From a virus, in the IMG/VR virus record IMGVR_UViG_3300005253_000557, positions 1-39,778 of that record: a DNA stretch of 39,778 nt; one strand, given 5' to 3'. The number at the start of each line of letters is the position of its first letter. Within the stretch, counting starts at the first letter, position 1. The notes below the pieces were generated by a model. The model was not told the DNA's origin and did not search any database. It saw nothing but the letters and a program-made list of their open reading frames with translations. Made by a program: the position numbers and the translations under genes. Positions 27,815 through 35,955 of the stretch are shown piece after piece.

Positions 27815-30122
27815 GTTCCAGCTTCTTAATGCGTTCATCTAAACGCTTTTCTTGTTTGGTCTGCTTCGGGAGCTTAGGCTTTGCCCTCTTAATCTTGGTA
27901 TATGATTTACTACCCTTTAAGACAGGAAGTAACACACATCGGCAACCCGGGTGGAGAGGAGGCACAGGAACATCATCAACTATTTTGATACTTGATCTTC
28001 CCTCATCAGGGTCAACTACAGTAAAGGTATCTCCCCCTTCAAAGAAGTTCTCATTGAGTGAAGCTACTTTACCATCTAATTTCATACACAAAGGATCAAC
28101 TCGATCATCACCAGCAGTAAACCATTGCTTTGCTTCAACAACCCCTGTCTGTCGCCAAGCTTCCTGTGAGGCAAAATTGGATGCTTTGACTACCTCAGTT
28201 CGAGCAATCAATTCAGCTCGAGAATCACTAGCCTTATCAAACACTGCCCGTACTCGTTCCTTGAGCTGAGCAACGCCTTCAGCTTCATCTAGTCCAGTTG
28301 CAAGAGCCTTACCTAATTGATTACGAGTTGTTTCGTCAATGTCCTTGATTAACCGGCCAGCGTTCTCCTCAATAAACTGCTCAGCCTTTGGATTCTTCAG
28401 ATCAATGCTTAATCGAGTACCGATAAAGAACATCGCTTCATTACCTCTCTCCTCTAAAACAAGCGAGAGCAGGGGAGTTATTACACCGACTCCTGTTTCA
28501 AAGAAATCCTTAAAGTCAGGTAAGAATTTATCCTGCGGTGCTTTCACCTTCCAAGTTGCAGCTCGATTGAATAATTGGTCGATTAGAATATTGACTGCTT
28601 TCTCCTGTTCCAACAATCGTGCTTGGATAGCAGTCTTAAACATCTTCTCGAAGTTAATAACTCCTTTTTGGAATCCATCGACAAAACCGCCATCTCTTTG
28701 AGCCAAAACACGAATATCTTTATTTTCAGCAACAGTATCTTCCTCGTCCTGCTTTAGTAATTCTTTAGCCAGCGCATGAACAACGGGGGAAACAATATCT
28801 TTGATCTCTTTGGCTCGTTTGTCTATTTTACGCTTACGACTGACAAAGTTGGTATGAATCATCTTATGATATTCATTGATATATTTACGAGGTGCTGCGG
28901 TCTTAACTTCATCAGTTGCGTCGATAGCAACAAGTCCACTTGGAGCATAAAGAACATCGCCCCCCTCAACAGAGGAGAATCCCTTTTGTGCTCGTACTTC
29001 ATTCTGAGTCAGCCAAGAAGCACCAGCTAATGCCTTAGTGAATAATTCAGTCTCAGACTTAACATCAGCCGGTATAGTATCCTCGGCCATGAAGAACATG
29101 TTTTCTGTCCCCTTGAACATCGGTAAGTAAAATTCATTGAGGTAGGCTGCAAACTTCTTAACCCGGGGCTGCACCATGTAAGTCACAAATACAACCTGGT
29201 TGGCTTCAGCATTTGATCTGTTCACATCCTCAGTGATGCCCAAGACAGTCTTAGTTGTTCCGATTATTGCCATCTGCTTATCACGGGTCCATCTCTGGCT
29301 AGCCAAGAACTCCATATCTCTAGGACTGAAACCTATCTGGCTGGACTTCAAGCCACCATGAAGAATCATTGGCTTATTAGCGTTATGTTTCCCTGAGAAG
29401 TTCTGAGCGAGTTCAGTATAATGACGCTTCAAATCATCTGGTGAAATTGTAGCCTCAGTCTCAAAGACAGGACGGCCACTGGCACCATTCTCAAAACTCG
29501 AAAAGTTCCACTCCTCAGCAGATTGGTCATTATCAATTGTGATCGCTGCGGCCCGTACAACGCTCATCCCTCGAATCAAATTGTTAGGGTCTGGCTCTTT
29601 GAAGAAAACAATGTCTGACGGTTTGATAGGGATTATTTTCTCGTCACCATTCTTACCAGTTCGACGATACTCAAATCTCTCAATTAATTCCTCATCACCA
29701 GGAATAATGGTCACTCGATAAGGCAGCAGAGGTACAATCGACTCGGGATCGCCTAAGCCACTTACTCCACGATCAACTGCCCAAAATGCTTCTCCTGCTA
29801 AATCAAGATGTGCATACGTCACTTCAAACAACTCAAGCCGAGTCATGTGCTCATTCACTTCATTCAACAGTTCAGTTGATGGATGATCCAAGACTTCCTC
29901 AACATTACCCTGGCTATCAACCTCCATCAGAATAATATCAACAGAGGTCATCTGTTCTGAGCGTCGCTTCACATTGGCATAAACCCAGCCTCTATATGAC
30001 TTTATGAATTGTTCAGTTTTCTGAGGAGCTGGAATAGTAATACCAGTTGGAATACTGTGCAGGCCAACAGTTTTCGCGTAACCGAACTGACCAAGGACCG
30101 AATCAACAACTCTTTTAATCAT
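27786..30122 (-). CDS. Portal protein fused to MuF-type minor head protein (778 aa)
   Basis: Residues 1-400 are an HK97-type portal: SYRGWVYANVKRRSEQM, LAGEAFWAVDRGVSG, GMSVVRAAAITIDNDQSAEE, QRWTRDKQMAIIGTTK. Residues about 590-750 are a MuF/SPP1 gp7-type domain, with ELIARTEVVKASNFASQEAW and HPGCRCVLLPVL. These are separate genes in many phages; here they are one frame of normal combined length, with no frameshift. The portal makes the DNA gate of the head and MuF-type proteins enter the head or act during injection. It overlaps the next gene by 29 bases, and a TATACT box lies 7 nt before the ATG. Confidence 0.93.
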   Translation of the reverse strand: MIKRVVDSVLGQFGYAKTVGLHSIPTGITIPAPQKTEQFIKSYRGWVYANVKRRSEQMTSVDIILMEVDSQGNVEEVLDHPSTELLNEVNEHMTRLELFEVTYAHLDLAGEAFWAVDRGVSGLGDPESIVPLLPYRVTIIPGDEELIERFEYRRTGKNGDEKIIPIKPSDIVFFKEPDPNNLIRGMSVVRAAAITIDNDQSAEEWNFSSFENGASGRPVFETEATISPDDLKRHYTELAQNFSGKHNANKPMILHGGLKSSQIGFSPRDMEFLASQRWTRDKQMAIIGTTKTVLGITEDVNRSNAEANQVVFVTYMVQPRVKKFAAYLNEFYLPMFKGTENMFFMAEDTIPADVKSETELFTKALAGASWLTQNEVRAQKGFSSVEGGDVLYAPSGLVAIDATDEVKTAAPRKYINEYHKMIHTNFVSRKRKIDKRAKEIKDIVSPVVHALAKELLKQDEEDTVAENKDIRVLAQRDGGFVDGFQKGVINFEKMFKTAIQARLLEQEKAVNILIDQLFNRAATWKVKAPQDKFLPDFKDFFETGVGVITPLLSLVLEERGNEAMFFIGTRLSIDLKNPKAEQFIEENAGRLIKDIDETTRNQLGKALATGLDEAEGVAQLKERVRAVFDKASDSRAELIARTEVVKASNFASQEAWRQTGVVEAKQWFTAGDDRVDPLCMKLDGKVASLNENFFEGGDTFTVVDPDEGRSSIKIVDDVPVPPLHPGCRCVLLPVLKGSKSYTKIKRAKPKLPKQTKQEKRLDERIKKLEHGKPRNKTG

Positions 30123-30129
30123 CGTATCG

Positions 30130-30135
30130 AGTATA
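30130..30135 (-). promoter_or_regulatory. -10 box before the portal gene
   Basis: Minus strand GTTATACTCGATACG then ATG. TATACT ends 7 nt before the start codon; the -35 region is poor. It belongs to the recurrent near-leaderless boxes and could drive the head module separately from the terminase genes. Confidence 0.4.
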
Positions 30136-30142
30136 ACGTCAT

Positions 30143-31276
30143 CTAACCCAAATAAAAACCTGGTTTTGGTTGATTAGTGTGAGTATGTACTGCGTACCTA
30201 GCAGCATCGAGAAGATCATCGTTTAATTTGACAGGATCATCGAGCACCTGATCGCCCTTTTGCATATAGCGGTATGACTTTGTTTCCTTCCATAAATTAG
30301 GAGAATCCTTAGTAACATGAAACTTCCGCTTCTTAATGCTCTTGATACCATCAGCCACATCTTTGTTACTTTTGACCGCAGCAAACCCGGCCTTCTGTAA
30401 CATTTGGATACTCCCCGGCTCAGAGCTGTCGCAGTAGATATACGATCCTTTTAGCTTAAGCGCCTTAAGTTCAGCGATTAATTCGTTGTCATCAAGGTGA
30501 GTTTTGTATAGTAACTCCTTAGCATAAATATCATCATCCTTCATTTTGATTTCAACAAGCGCCGCTGGGTGATTGAACCCAAAGTCTAAACCATAAATAG
30601 TCTCACCACCTTCAGGTAATTCATCAATAAAATGAACTCTAGTATAAATTGTTGTCTCCGAAGTACCTCGCTCTCCTAATCCATAAATCTTCCAGTAGTT
30701 CTCATCGGTTTCCTTATACCGCTCAATCTCTTTTACTTTCTCAGGCTCAAGAAATGTGTTATCCCGGTAAGTCGAAATAATAAGCTCACAATCATCCCGG
30801 GAAATCACATGATCATAAATCCAATGGAATTGATCTGAAGGATTGAAGTCAATATAAACCTGCCCACTCGTTCGCATTACTAACTGTCTAAACTCATCGT
30901 AGGTCAATTCATTACCTTCATTGATCCAAAGATCATGGCGCTTCCGGCTACGCATCTTCTGTTCATCATCTACTGCCAGAAACTCCAAGAGGTTATTATT
31001 GTAAGCAAAGGTGTAATCAGTCTTGTTATGGCGGTCCTCGCTATACATGCCCAACTGTTTGACTATCGAAAAGAAATCAGCCATCGCTGTAGCTTTAAGT
31101 GTTGGCATTGCCTTACGAGCAATCGTAAGCTTCCTGCCTGTTCGCTCTCTCATCCTGGTAGCAAAGAGTTGTGCCAGTGACCACGTTTTGCTACTTCCAG
31201 TCCCTCCTTGGTTAACTACGATCCGAGCCTTGCTGTCATAGTTACGTTCAAAGACTGCCGTTGCTTGCAGGTCCAT
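30143..31276 (-). CDS. terL: Terminase large subunit, ATPase and nuclease (377 aa)
   Basis: Walker A is GGTGSSKT at 24-31. The Walker B-like strand is DLWINEGNEL near 110, with the catalytic Glu following. The C-terminal RNase H-type nuclease has GLDFGFNHP near 220, CDSSEPGSI near 280, and DDLLDAARYAVH near 355, giving the three acidic metal sites. This motor cuts concatemers and pumps DNA into proheads. The sequence is of the PBSX/SPP1-like terminase_3 type, at the short end of the usual length. Its ATG begins 29 bases inside the small-subunit gene. Confidence 0.93.
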   Translation of the reverse strand: MDLQATAVFERNYDSKARIVVNQGGTGSSKTWSLAQLFATRMRERTGRKLTIARKAMPTLKATAMADFFSIVKQLGMYSEDRHNKTDYTFAYNNNLLEFLAVDDEQKMRSRKRHDLWINEGNELTYDEFRQLVMRTSGQVYIDFNPSDQFHWIYDHVISRDDCELIISTYRDNTFLEPEKVKEIERYKETDENYWKIYGLGERGTSETTIYTRVHFIDELPEGGETIYGLDFGFNHPAALVEIKMKDDDIYAKELLYKTHLDDNELIAELKALKLKGSYIYCDSSEPGSIQMLQKAGFAAVKSNKDVADGIKSIKKRKFHVTKDSPNLWKETKSYRYMQKGDQVLDDPVKLNDDLLDAARYAVHTHTNQPKPGFYLG

Positions 31277-31679
31277 CGCCCCTGATAATCTTTATAGCTA
31301 AAGGCGTTCCTTCTTCTTCGCCGCCAATACCAATCTCCTGACGATCCTTCCAGTTAAAGTTCTTCAAAGCGAATATAGCCCCGGTAGGGTTACCTGATTG
31401 CAGTCGTTCCTCATACTCCATCTCGATAAAAGTACGTGCTCTTTTTATTGTGTAAGAGAATTTGTCAATCTTTTCGTAGTCATAAAAGGACTGACGGCTA
31501 TCAAATCCTATATGAAGCACTAAGCCGGTAATCGTAGGAACCAGTATTGTTGCTATTGTTTGATTCTTAATAGAGCCAATTATAACTTCCTTCTCCTTAA
31601 CCCCATTCTTGAAATAGTCATCAATGGCATCTTGCAGCTCATCAGCAGTCTCAAATTTTGGTGGTTGACCGGCAGGCAT
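31248..31679 (-). CDS. terS: Terminase small subunit (143 aa)
   Basis: The opening MPAGQPPKFETADELQDAID and middle DSRQSFYDYEKIDKFSYTIK are typical of phage small terminase subunits of the gp3-like group (N-terminal helix-turn-helix that reads the packaging site, followed by an oligomerisation region). The C-terminal KNFNWKDRQEIG commonly contacts the large subunit. It stands directly before terL, overlapping it. A TAGAGT box with TGG upstream lies 6 nt before the ATG, so this may mark the beginning of the structural block after the glycan island. Confidence 0.83.
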   Translation of the reverse strand: MPAGQPPKFETADELQDAIDDYFKNGVKEKEVIIGSIKNQTIATILVPTITGLVLHIGFDSRQSFYDYEKIDKFSYTIKRARTFIEMEYEERLQSGNPTGAIFALKNFNWKDRQEIGIGGEEEGTPLAIKIIRGDGPASNGSL

Positions 31680-31685
31680 AACTTC

Positions 31686-31694
31686 ACTCTACCA
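31686..31694 (-). promoter_or_regulatory. Extended -10 box before terS
   Basis: Minus strand TTGGTAGAGTGAAGTT then ATG. TGG-TAGAGT is an extended -10 with 6 nt to the start. The TTGGTA-A-T context resembles the boxes before NodB and M15. It overlaps the stop codon of the glycosyltransferase gene upstream (31689-31691), so the head genes could be started separately from the glycan island. Confidence 0.45.
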
Positions 31695-32588
31695 ATTAGT
31701 TATCTTTACGTCACCTAACCAGCCAAAGTTATTGTAGCCAAATTGGTCTTCTCTGATAGCTTTAAGTCTATCTTGGATATATTTTGGGTGTTTCTTTAGT
31801 GGTATATCCCGCCAATTAGAGCTGTTCCAGCGCTCTACAAAAAACTCTTGTAGTCGTTGCATAGCCTTACTAGCAAACTCCCTTACCCTCTCATCACTAT
31901 GGTTAGAGTTGTAGTATTTTGCTCGAGCATAGTCATATATTGGCCGTACTTCTTCGAGCTGTTTAAGCGTCATAAAGGTCAAATCATAACAGTAGACGCC
32001 ATAACCGATACGTTCAATCATCCCTGCATACTGTATGACTGATTTTCCTATATACAGTCCATTCACTTCATGCTCAGGATGAATAGCCCACATGAAATCA
32101 GTATCACTATCATAAGCTCTGCCGTAGTTTAGAAATTCGCCGTAATGCTTCTTATTTACCGCTATGTGAGTCTTTGACTTAGAAAAGCATTTATCAGCTA
32201 TTTGGAATTGAAATTTCTCGAAGGCTGCGGTCATAGGAGGAAACTTGCGCGTCAGCATTTCATCTAGCCGCTCTCGAATACGTTTAATGTCTCGTTCATG
32301 GATCATGTAGTCGAGGTCCATTTTGATTGCCCAATCGCCATTACATGCCTCATAGCCAAATTTAGTATTCCGGGCTAGTTGATCCCATAACCAATCCGTC
32401 TGCGGCCAATGATTCTCAACAACAGTTATCTTGTCAGAGAGGGCTTCGATCTTTTCAACCGATCCATCATCTGAGCCGCCGTCAACAACAATTACCTCAT
32501 CCGCGAGATCGACATAACTTTGGATTGCCTCTAGGTATGCGAATCCTCTCGTTTCAGGATTCGTTATATTGACATGTATTGAGATCAA
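31689..32588 (-). CDS. Glycosyltransferase family 2 (299 aa)
   Basis: The GT-A fold is shown by the start ISIHVNITNPETRGFAYLEA, VIVVDGGSDDGSVEKIEALS, and a DxD motif in AIKMDLDYMIHE (near 90-100), which binds the metal and nucleotide sugar. The second half has many aromatics and Arg, as in acceptor sites. The frame begins with TTG at 32588, overlapping the TGA of the small DUF2292-like gene (TTGA). No better start lies in frame. It belongs to the glycan island; the acceptor is unknown. Confidence 0.85.
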   Translation of the reverse strand: MISIHVNITNPETRGFAYLEAIQSYVDLADEVIVVDGGSDDGSVEKIEALSDKITVVENHWPQTDWLWDQLARNTKFGYEACNGDWAIKMDLDYMIHERDIKRIRERLDEMLTRKFPPMTAAFEKFQFQIADKCFSKSKTHIAVNKKHYGEFLNYGRAYDSDTDFMWAIHPEHEVNGLYIGKSVIQYAGMIERIGYGVYCYDLTFMTLKQLEEVRPIYDYARAKYYNSNHSDERVREFASKAMQRLQEFFVERWNSSNWRDIPLKKHPKYIQDRLKAIREDQFGYNNFGWLGDVKITNW

Positions 32589-32719
32589 TCCTTATCCAAT
32601 TTAATGTCCTTCTCGATTGTCTTTACCATTACCGGCACACCTTTTCTGACCACAACTGTAATATTACCAAAGCCAAGCTCTTTAATTATTTCTAGCAATC
32701 TCTGTTCCTCAGTACTCAT
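32585..32719 (-). CDS. DUF2292-like small protein (44 aa)
   Basis: A 44-codon frame coupled at both ends (ATGA at 32716-32719 upstream, TTGA at 32585-32588 downstream). MSTEEQRLLEIIKELGFGNI and TVVVRKGVPVMVKTIEKDIK have the pattern of DUF2292: a short helix, then a strand pair ending in a basic 'xxK.ixl' run. These tiny proteins are found in many bacteria and phages with no proven function. Its size and layout match the family. It sits between two glycosyltransferase genes. Confidence 0.62.
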   Translation of the reverse strand: MSTEEQRLLEIIKELGFGNITVVVRKGVPVMVKTIEKDIKLDKD

Positions 32720-33573
32720 AAAGTTTCGATTAGCTCCTTATACTCTACCACAGACTGATTCACGTCTCTATGTGCCTTAACCCATTCCCAGCCTTCCTCG
32801 GCAGTCTTTTTGCGGTTTTCCTCTTTCATGTAGAACTCCAAACTTTCTGCGTTTACCGCAACAGGTAGACCAAGTGCTTGAGCGTTACCAACTTTATTGT
32901 CCGACTTAAACATTGCATTGTACGGTGTATCTCCGTCATTGGTCTTATGAGATGGGAGTAAGGCTATATCCCCGTGCTTAATCAAATTCTGATTGATTGT
33001 GTTCTCATCATATTTAACAAAGTTGAACATCTCAGCATCGCGCTTTGCTACCATTAGCCTCATATCATTGCTAATGATCATACACTTGAGTTTTAGCTGT
33101 CGCAGAGTAGGAACTGCTTGTCTGATAACATTGACATTTTGAGCATATCCAAACCACACTACGCTCTTGGCGTCACCCTTATGGATTTTCTTTTGCTTGT
33201 ATTGGCTCAAATCCAACCGATCAGGAATTACCTTAAACGGCATTTTAGGTAACAGCTTATTAAAGAACTTCCTGAACTGCTCTGTTGGTGCTGTAACAGC
33301 GTCGAAATTCTCAACGATTTCACGGAAGTATGCGTTATCAGGACGCTCTGCCCAATCAGGATCGCAAATATCAAGAATCTTAATCGCCGGATTGTTGTGA
33401 TTCATGTGACGCTGCCAATAAACTTTCTGGTAAATCTCAACATCGTACTTCTGGCCTGGTTGATAAATCTCAGCTTCGGGCCAAGCGTTAGCCACCCATC
33501 TAGCACGAATACGAGATGAGCCTATTTGCTCTCGCTCATGCCAAGACTCAAATGTAATGAAGCCTACCCTCAT
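32716..33573 (-). CDS. Glycosyltransferase, GT-B type (285 aa)
   Basis: A GT-B-like protein beginning MRVGFITFESWHEREQIGSS with a middle KSVVWFGYAQNVNVIRQAVP and a C-terminal GNAQALGLPVAVNAESLEFY that corresponds to the sugar-nucleotide loop in GT4 transferases. The usual 'E-x7-E' is weak (KSDNKVGNAQALGLPV), so the exact subfamily is uncertain. The first 30 residues lack the classical GGxx loop. It overlaps both neighbours by four bases (ATGA). It likely builds the same glycan as the other transferases. Confidence 0.75.
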   Translation of the reverse strand: MRVGFITFESWHEREQIGSSRIRARWVANAWPEAEIYQPGQKYDVEIYQKVYWQRHMNHNNPAIKILDICDPDWAERPDNAYFREIVENFDAVTAPTEQFRKFFNKLLPKMPFKVIPDRLDLSQYKQKKIHKGDAKSVVWFGYAQNVNVIRQAVPTLRQLKLKCMIISNDMRLMVAKRDAEMFNFVKYDENTINQNLIKHGDIALLPSHKTNDGDTPYNAMFKSDNKVGNAQALGLPVAVNAESLEFYMKEENRKKTAEEGWEWVKAHRDVNQSVVEYKELIETL

Positions 33574-34067
33574 ATTTTCATTTCCATCACATTAACAGGC
33601 TTTTCACAATATATAGACAATTCACAAGCGATCTCGACTGCCTCTTTAGCACTCTTGCCGAAATGAAATGCAGTCAGTGAAAAATCTTGACCAGCTCCCA
33701 TTGCCCGATAATCTTTAATTTCCTTAACATAAAAATCACTGGTAACAAACACAGCCTTTCCATCTTGACATATAATAAAACTCGATTGATTTTTGTAATC
33801 ACTGAACTTCTTACGAGCCCATTCGATATAATCAGTCATAAACTCAATAACATCTTCTTCTTGCATCCCTTTAAGTTTCCTTGTCTTTGTATATGCTCGG
33901 AACCAGGTAATATCTGACGCATATCCGACACACCCTACAATCATTCCATTCTGTCTGAACAGCTTTGCCTCCTTGTCTTTTAACTGAGTCCCCCAACCAA
34001 AACCGATGAAGCTGTCAGTAGCAATTACAAGTTTATTTTTCTCAATTTTTACAACAACAATACTCAT
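33570..34067 (-). CDS. Ntn hydrolase, HslV/proteasome-like (165 aa)
   Basis: The N-terminus MSIVVVKIEKNKLVIATDSF aligns without gaps to HslV, with the mature nucleophile position Ser2 in place of Thr and Asp18 (the HslV Asp17 equivalent) in IATDS. KEAKLFRQNGMIVGCVGYAS resembles the lysine and Gly-rich turn of the proteasome fold, and FIICQDGKAVFV plus AMGAGQDFSLTAFHFGKSAKEAVE the closing strands and helices. The fold hydrolyses peptides or amides. It lacks an HslU or other unfoldase partner here, and lies within a glycosyltransferase cluster, overlapping both neighbours as ATGA. Substrate is unknown. This is a pattern-based call from recognised family features. Confidence 0.72.
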   Translation of the reverse strand: MSIVVVKIEKNKLVIATDSFIGFGWGTQLKDKEAKLFRQNGMIVGCVGYASDITWFRAYTKTRKLKGMQEEDVIEFMTDYIEWARKKFSDYKNQSSFIICQDGKAVFVTSDFYVKEIKDYRAMGAGQDFSLTAFHFGKSAKEAVEIACELSIYCEKPVNVMEMKI

Positions 34068-35095
34068 AACACCCCAACCTTAGTAAGTAGCTTATGCCAA
34101 TCAGCCTGATACCTCTCCTGAGTAAAATGCTCCTGAGCTTTTAGCTTCCCTCGCTGACCAATCTGCATTGCTATGTCGGGATTTCGATAGAGATACATGA
34201 TTTTAGCAAAGAAATCCTTGGCGTTCTCAATATCGGCATATAAAATTTCGGCTTCCTCTAGGTTCTCAGGGATTAATTCACCGGCCTCAGTAGTGATAAA
34301 TTGGCCTACTTCAGTTTTCTTAAATTCCAGCCCTGTAAAATACTTGCCAATGTCATAGTTATTGCCTGAAATTGCACACCCTCCCGATAGCATAAACTCT
34401 GTTCTAGCCCGGGGCATGGGAGATGTTCGCATTGGGAACACTCCAATTAAAACCTTCCCTACATACTCACGGTATTTCTGAAACCCGCTAATCGTGATGT
34501 TTGATCTAGGCTGTTCCATCTTGATCCCGTTGTCATCCAACATACTGAAGATGTCATTAGCTACTCGACGGTTGTAGTAATAATCCCAACCCGCCGGGGA
34601 CATGAACAATGTCACAATCATTTCTTTAGGAAGGTCAAAATATTCCTCTAGGGGATTCCCGTACATTCCATGAATGATCGGTGTACCCCAGCCCCAATCT
34701 TTAGCGGCCTGTTCAGCATTAACAACCATTGTGTTATCGCCGATAATCTTTTTCATTTCTCTGACGCAAAAGTCTTTTCCAGCTTCCAGTCGTTTCTCCT
34801 CTGGTAAGCCCTTTACATACTTAGTGAACCTTTCAGGAATCCACGGTGTGCCATGATTAATAACAATCTTCGGAATATCCTGAATGAGATCATTCAGCTT
34901 TTTATATAGCTCGCCTTTTTTACCTTCGGGATCGGCACACTCTCCATCTACATGCAAAACAGCTAGATCGTACTTACCCTCCTCATAGAAGGGAACAAAC
35001 CGTGCGTTCTTTGGAAAGTCCCTAGCCTCATCAGCCCATCGTCTCCGAGCCGGTTCGTACATATACCATTCGGAATAGGGGATCGAGGTAATCAA
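34064..35095 (-). CDS. Glycosyltransferase, GT-B type, with unclear start (343 aa or more)
   Basis: The body is GT-B-like: VAVLHVDGECADPEGKKG-like start region, KIVINHGTPWIPERFTKYV, VNAEQAAKDWGWGTPIIHGM, then PMRTSPMPRARTEFMLSGGC (the donor-sugar loop) and IAMQIGQRGKLKAQEHF. The annotated TTG at 35095 has no ribosome site. The frame stays open back to 35146 without ATG/GTG, and the extra residues (GIRCHISHNYSL) look like a natural first strand. A 17-codon ATG frame coupled to the previous gene precedes it (see the mini-frame at 35121). I treat the start as unknown. It is coupled to the Ntn hydrolase by ATGA. Confidence 0.78.
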   Translation of the reverse strand: MITSIPYSEWYMYEPARRRWADEARDFPKNARFVPFYEEGKYDLAVLHVDGECADPEGKKGELYKKLNDLIQDIPKIVINHGTPWIPERFTKYVKGLPEEKRLEAGKDFCVREMKKIIGDNTMVVNAEQAAKDWGWGTPIIHGMYGNPLEEYFDLPKEMIVTLFMSPAGWDYYYNRRVANDIFSMLDDNGIKMEQPRSNITISGFQKYREYVGKVLIGVFPMRTSPMPRARTEFMLSGGCAISGNNYDIGKYFTGLEFKKTEVGQFITTEAGELIPENLEEAEILYADIENAKDFFAKIMYLYRNPDIAMQIGQRGKLKAQEHFTQERYQADWHKLLTKVGVL

Positions 35096-35120
35096 GGAAT
35101 AGTTATGGGATATATGGCAC

Positions 35121-35174
35121 CTAATGCCACGGAATCCCGAAAATCCTTAATGGTTTCCAGCCTATCCGTGTCAT
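35121..35174 (-). CDS. Mini reading frame (17 aa) ahead of the glycosyltransferase
   Basis: The ATG at 35174 overlaps the HTH stop as ATGA, exactly like almost every other start in this island, but the frame stops at a TAG after 17 codons (MTRIGWKPLRIFGIPWH). A +1 shift near the TAG would enter the glycosyltransferase frame, giving IPWH followed by an N-terminal strand like those of GT-B enzymes. It may be the original start of that gene, separated by a frameshift (mutation, assembly error or programmed). Not proven. Confidence 0.4.
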   Translation of the reverse strand: MTRIGWKPLRIFGIPWH

Positions 35175-35380
35175 TTGGCACCACCACCTTTCAATCGAGA
35201 AAGAACATCATCAACATCGGCACGTTTATATAGTCTAAAATTGCTGATTGGATGCCTAGTTACTTTTATAATACCGTTTTTGGTATAACGACGAACAGTG
35301 GACTCACTTACACCTAGAATATGAGCGACTTCAAGTACTCCCAAATATTGAGTTGTTCCGATTCGATGAAAGCTCGTCAT
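35171..35380 (-). CDS. Helix-turn-helix protein, excisionase/MerR-like (69 aa)
   Basis: Start at ATG 35380 by the ATGA overlap. Residues 12-45 (TQYLGVLEVAHILGVSESTV; RRYTKNGIIKVTRHP) form a HTH_17-type winged helix, then the wing with RLYKRADVDD. It is a DNA-binding protein about the size of excisionases. No integrase exists in the genome, so I favour a regulator of the late or glycan genes. It sits inside the glycan island, between FkbM and a glycosyltransferase, which is an unusual place. The C-terminus is Gly/Lys-rich (KGGGAK). Confidence 0.82.
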   Translation of the reverse strand: MTSFHRIGTTQYLGVLEVAHILGVSESTVRRYTKNGIIKVTRHPISNFRLYKRADVDDVLSRLKGGGAK

Positions 35381-35955
35381 TCCCAACTCATTAATTCAAT
35401 ACCCAAGTCATCCAAGCGCTTTCGCGTCTGTCCACGCCGCCTAATCCAAGTCTTGTCAGGAATCTTTGTGTTGTGGTCCTCGACATACCAATGTTGAATT
35501 CGTGAATAATCAAACTCATCTAGCACAGAGTTGATGATGTCCCACTCGGACCCCTCTGTGTCGATCTTCAGAATCGTAATATCTTGGTCTAATTTTACCA
35601 AATATTTACCGATGTTAATAGTCCGACACGGCATCCAAGACTGCTTATCAAGATTGGTTTTATACTTCACTAATGAGGAACCAGTATCATCATCCTTCTT
35701 ACGGTTCTTTAGATATAGCCGCTGTTCATCTGAGTCCTCCCGCCAAGCTGCGGCATACTCCAATGTCACTAGGGGATTGCGATGAAAGCCAGGATACAAA
35801 TAGTCTCTGAATAACATCTGATGTGGCTCAAATGCGACGACGGTTATTTCTCGCTCAATACAAGCCTGTATATTTACGCCCTGATGAGCACCAAGGTCAA
35901 TAAATAAATCACCCTTACCCAATTTCAATTCATCAAGTACTTTATTTACGTCCAT
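35377..35955 (-). CDS. FkbM-family methyltransferase (192 aa)
   Basis: The SAM-binding motif GDLFIDLGAHQGVNIQACIE near 15-34 and VVAFEPHQM near 39-48 match FkbM methyltransferases. The later ITILKIDTEGSEWDIINSVL holds the DxE-type motif characteristic of the family. FkbM proteins O-methylate sugars or other hydroxyls on glycans. The N-terminus is short but contains the complete motif I. Sits between a second methyltransferase (14-base overlap) and the HTH gene (ATGA). Target likely a sugar residue added by the neighbouring transferases. Confidence 0.87.
   Translation of the reverse strand: MDVNKVLDELKLGKGDLFIDLGAHQGVNIQACIEREITVVAFEPHQMLFRDYLYPGFHRNPLVTLEYAAAWREDSDEQRLYLKNRKKDDDTGSSLVKYKTNLDKQSWMPCRTINIGKYLVKLDQDITILKIDTEGSEWDIINSVLDEFDYSRIQHWYVEDHNTKIPDKTWIRRRGQTRKRLDDLGIELMSWE

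Noticed and set aside
35171-35380. Excisionase of a temperate phage
   Set aside because: The fold fits, but no integrase, attachment site or repressor is present, so lysogeny is not supported.
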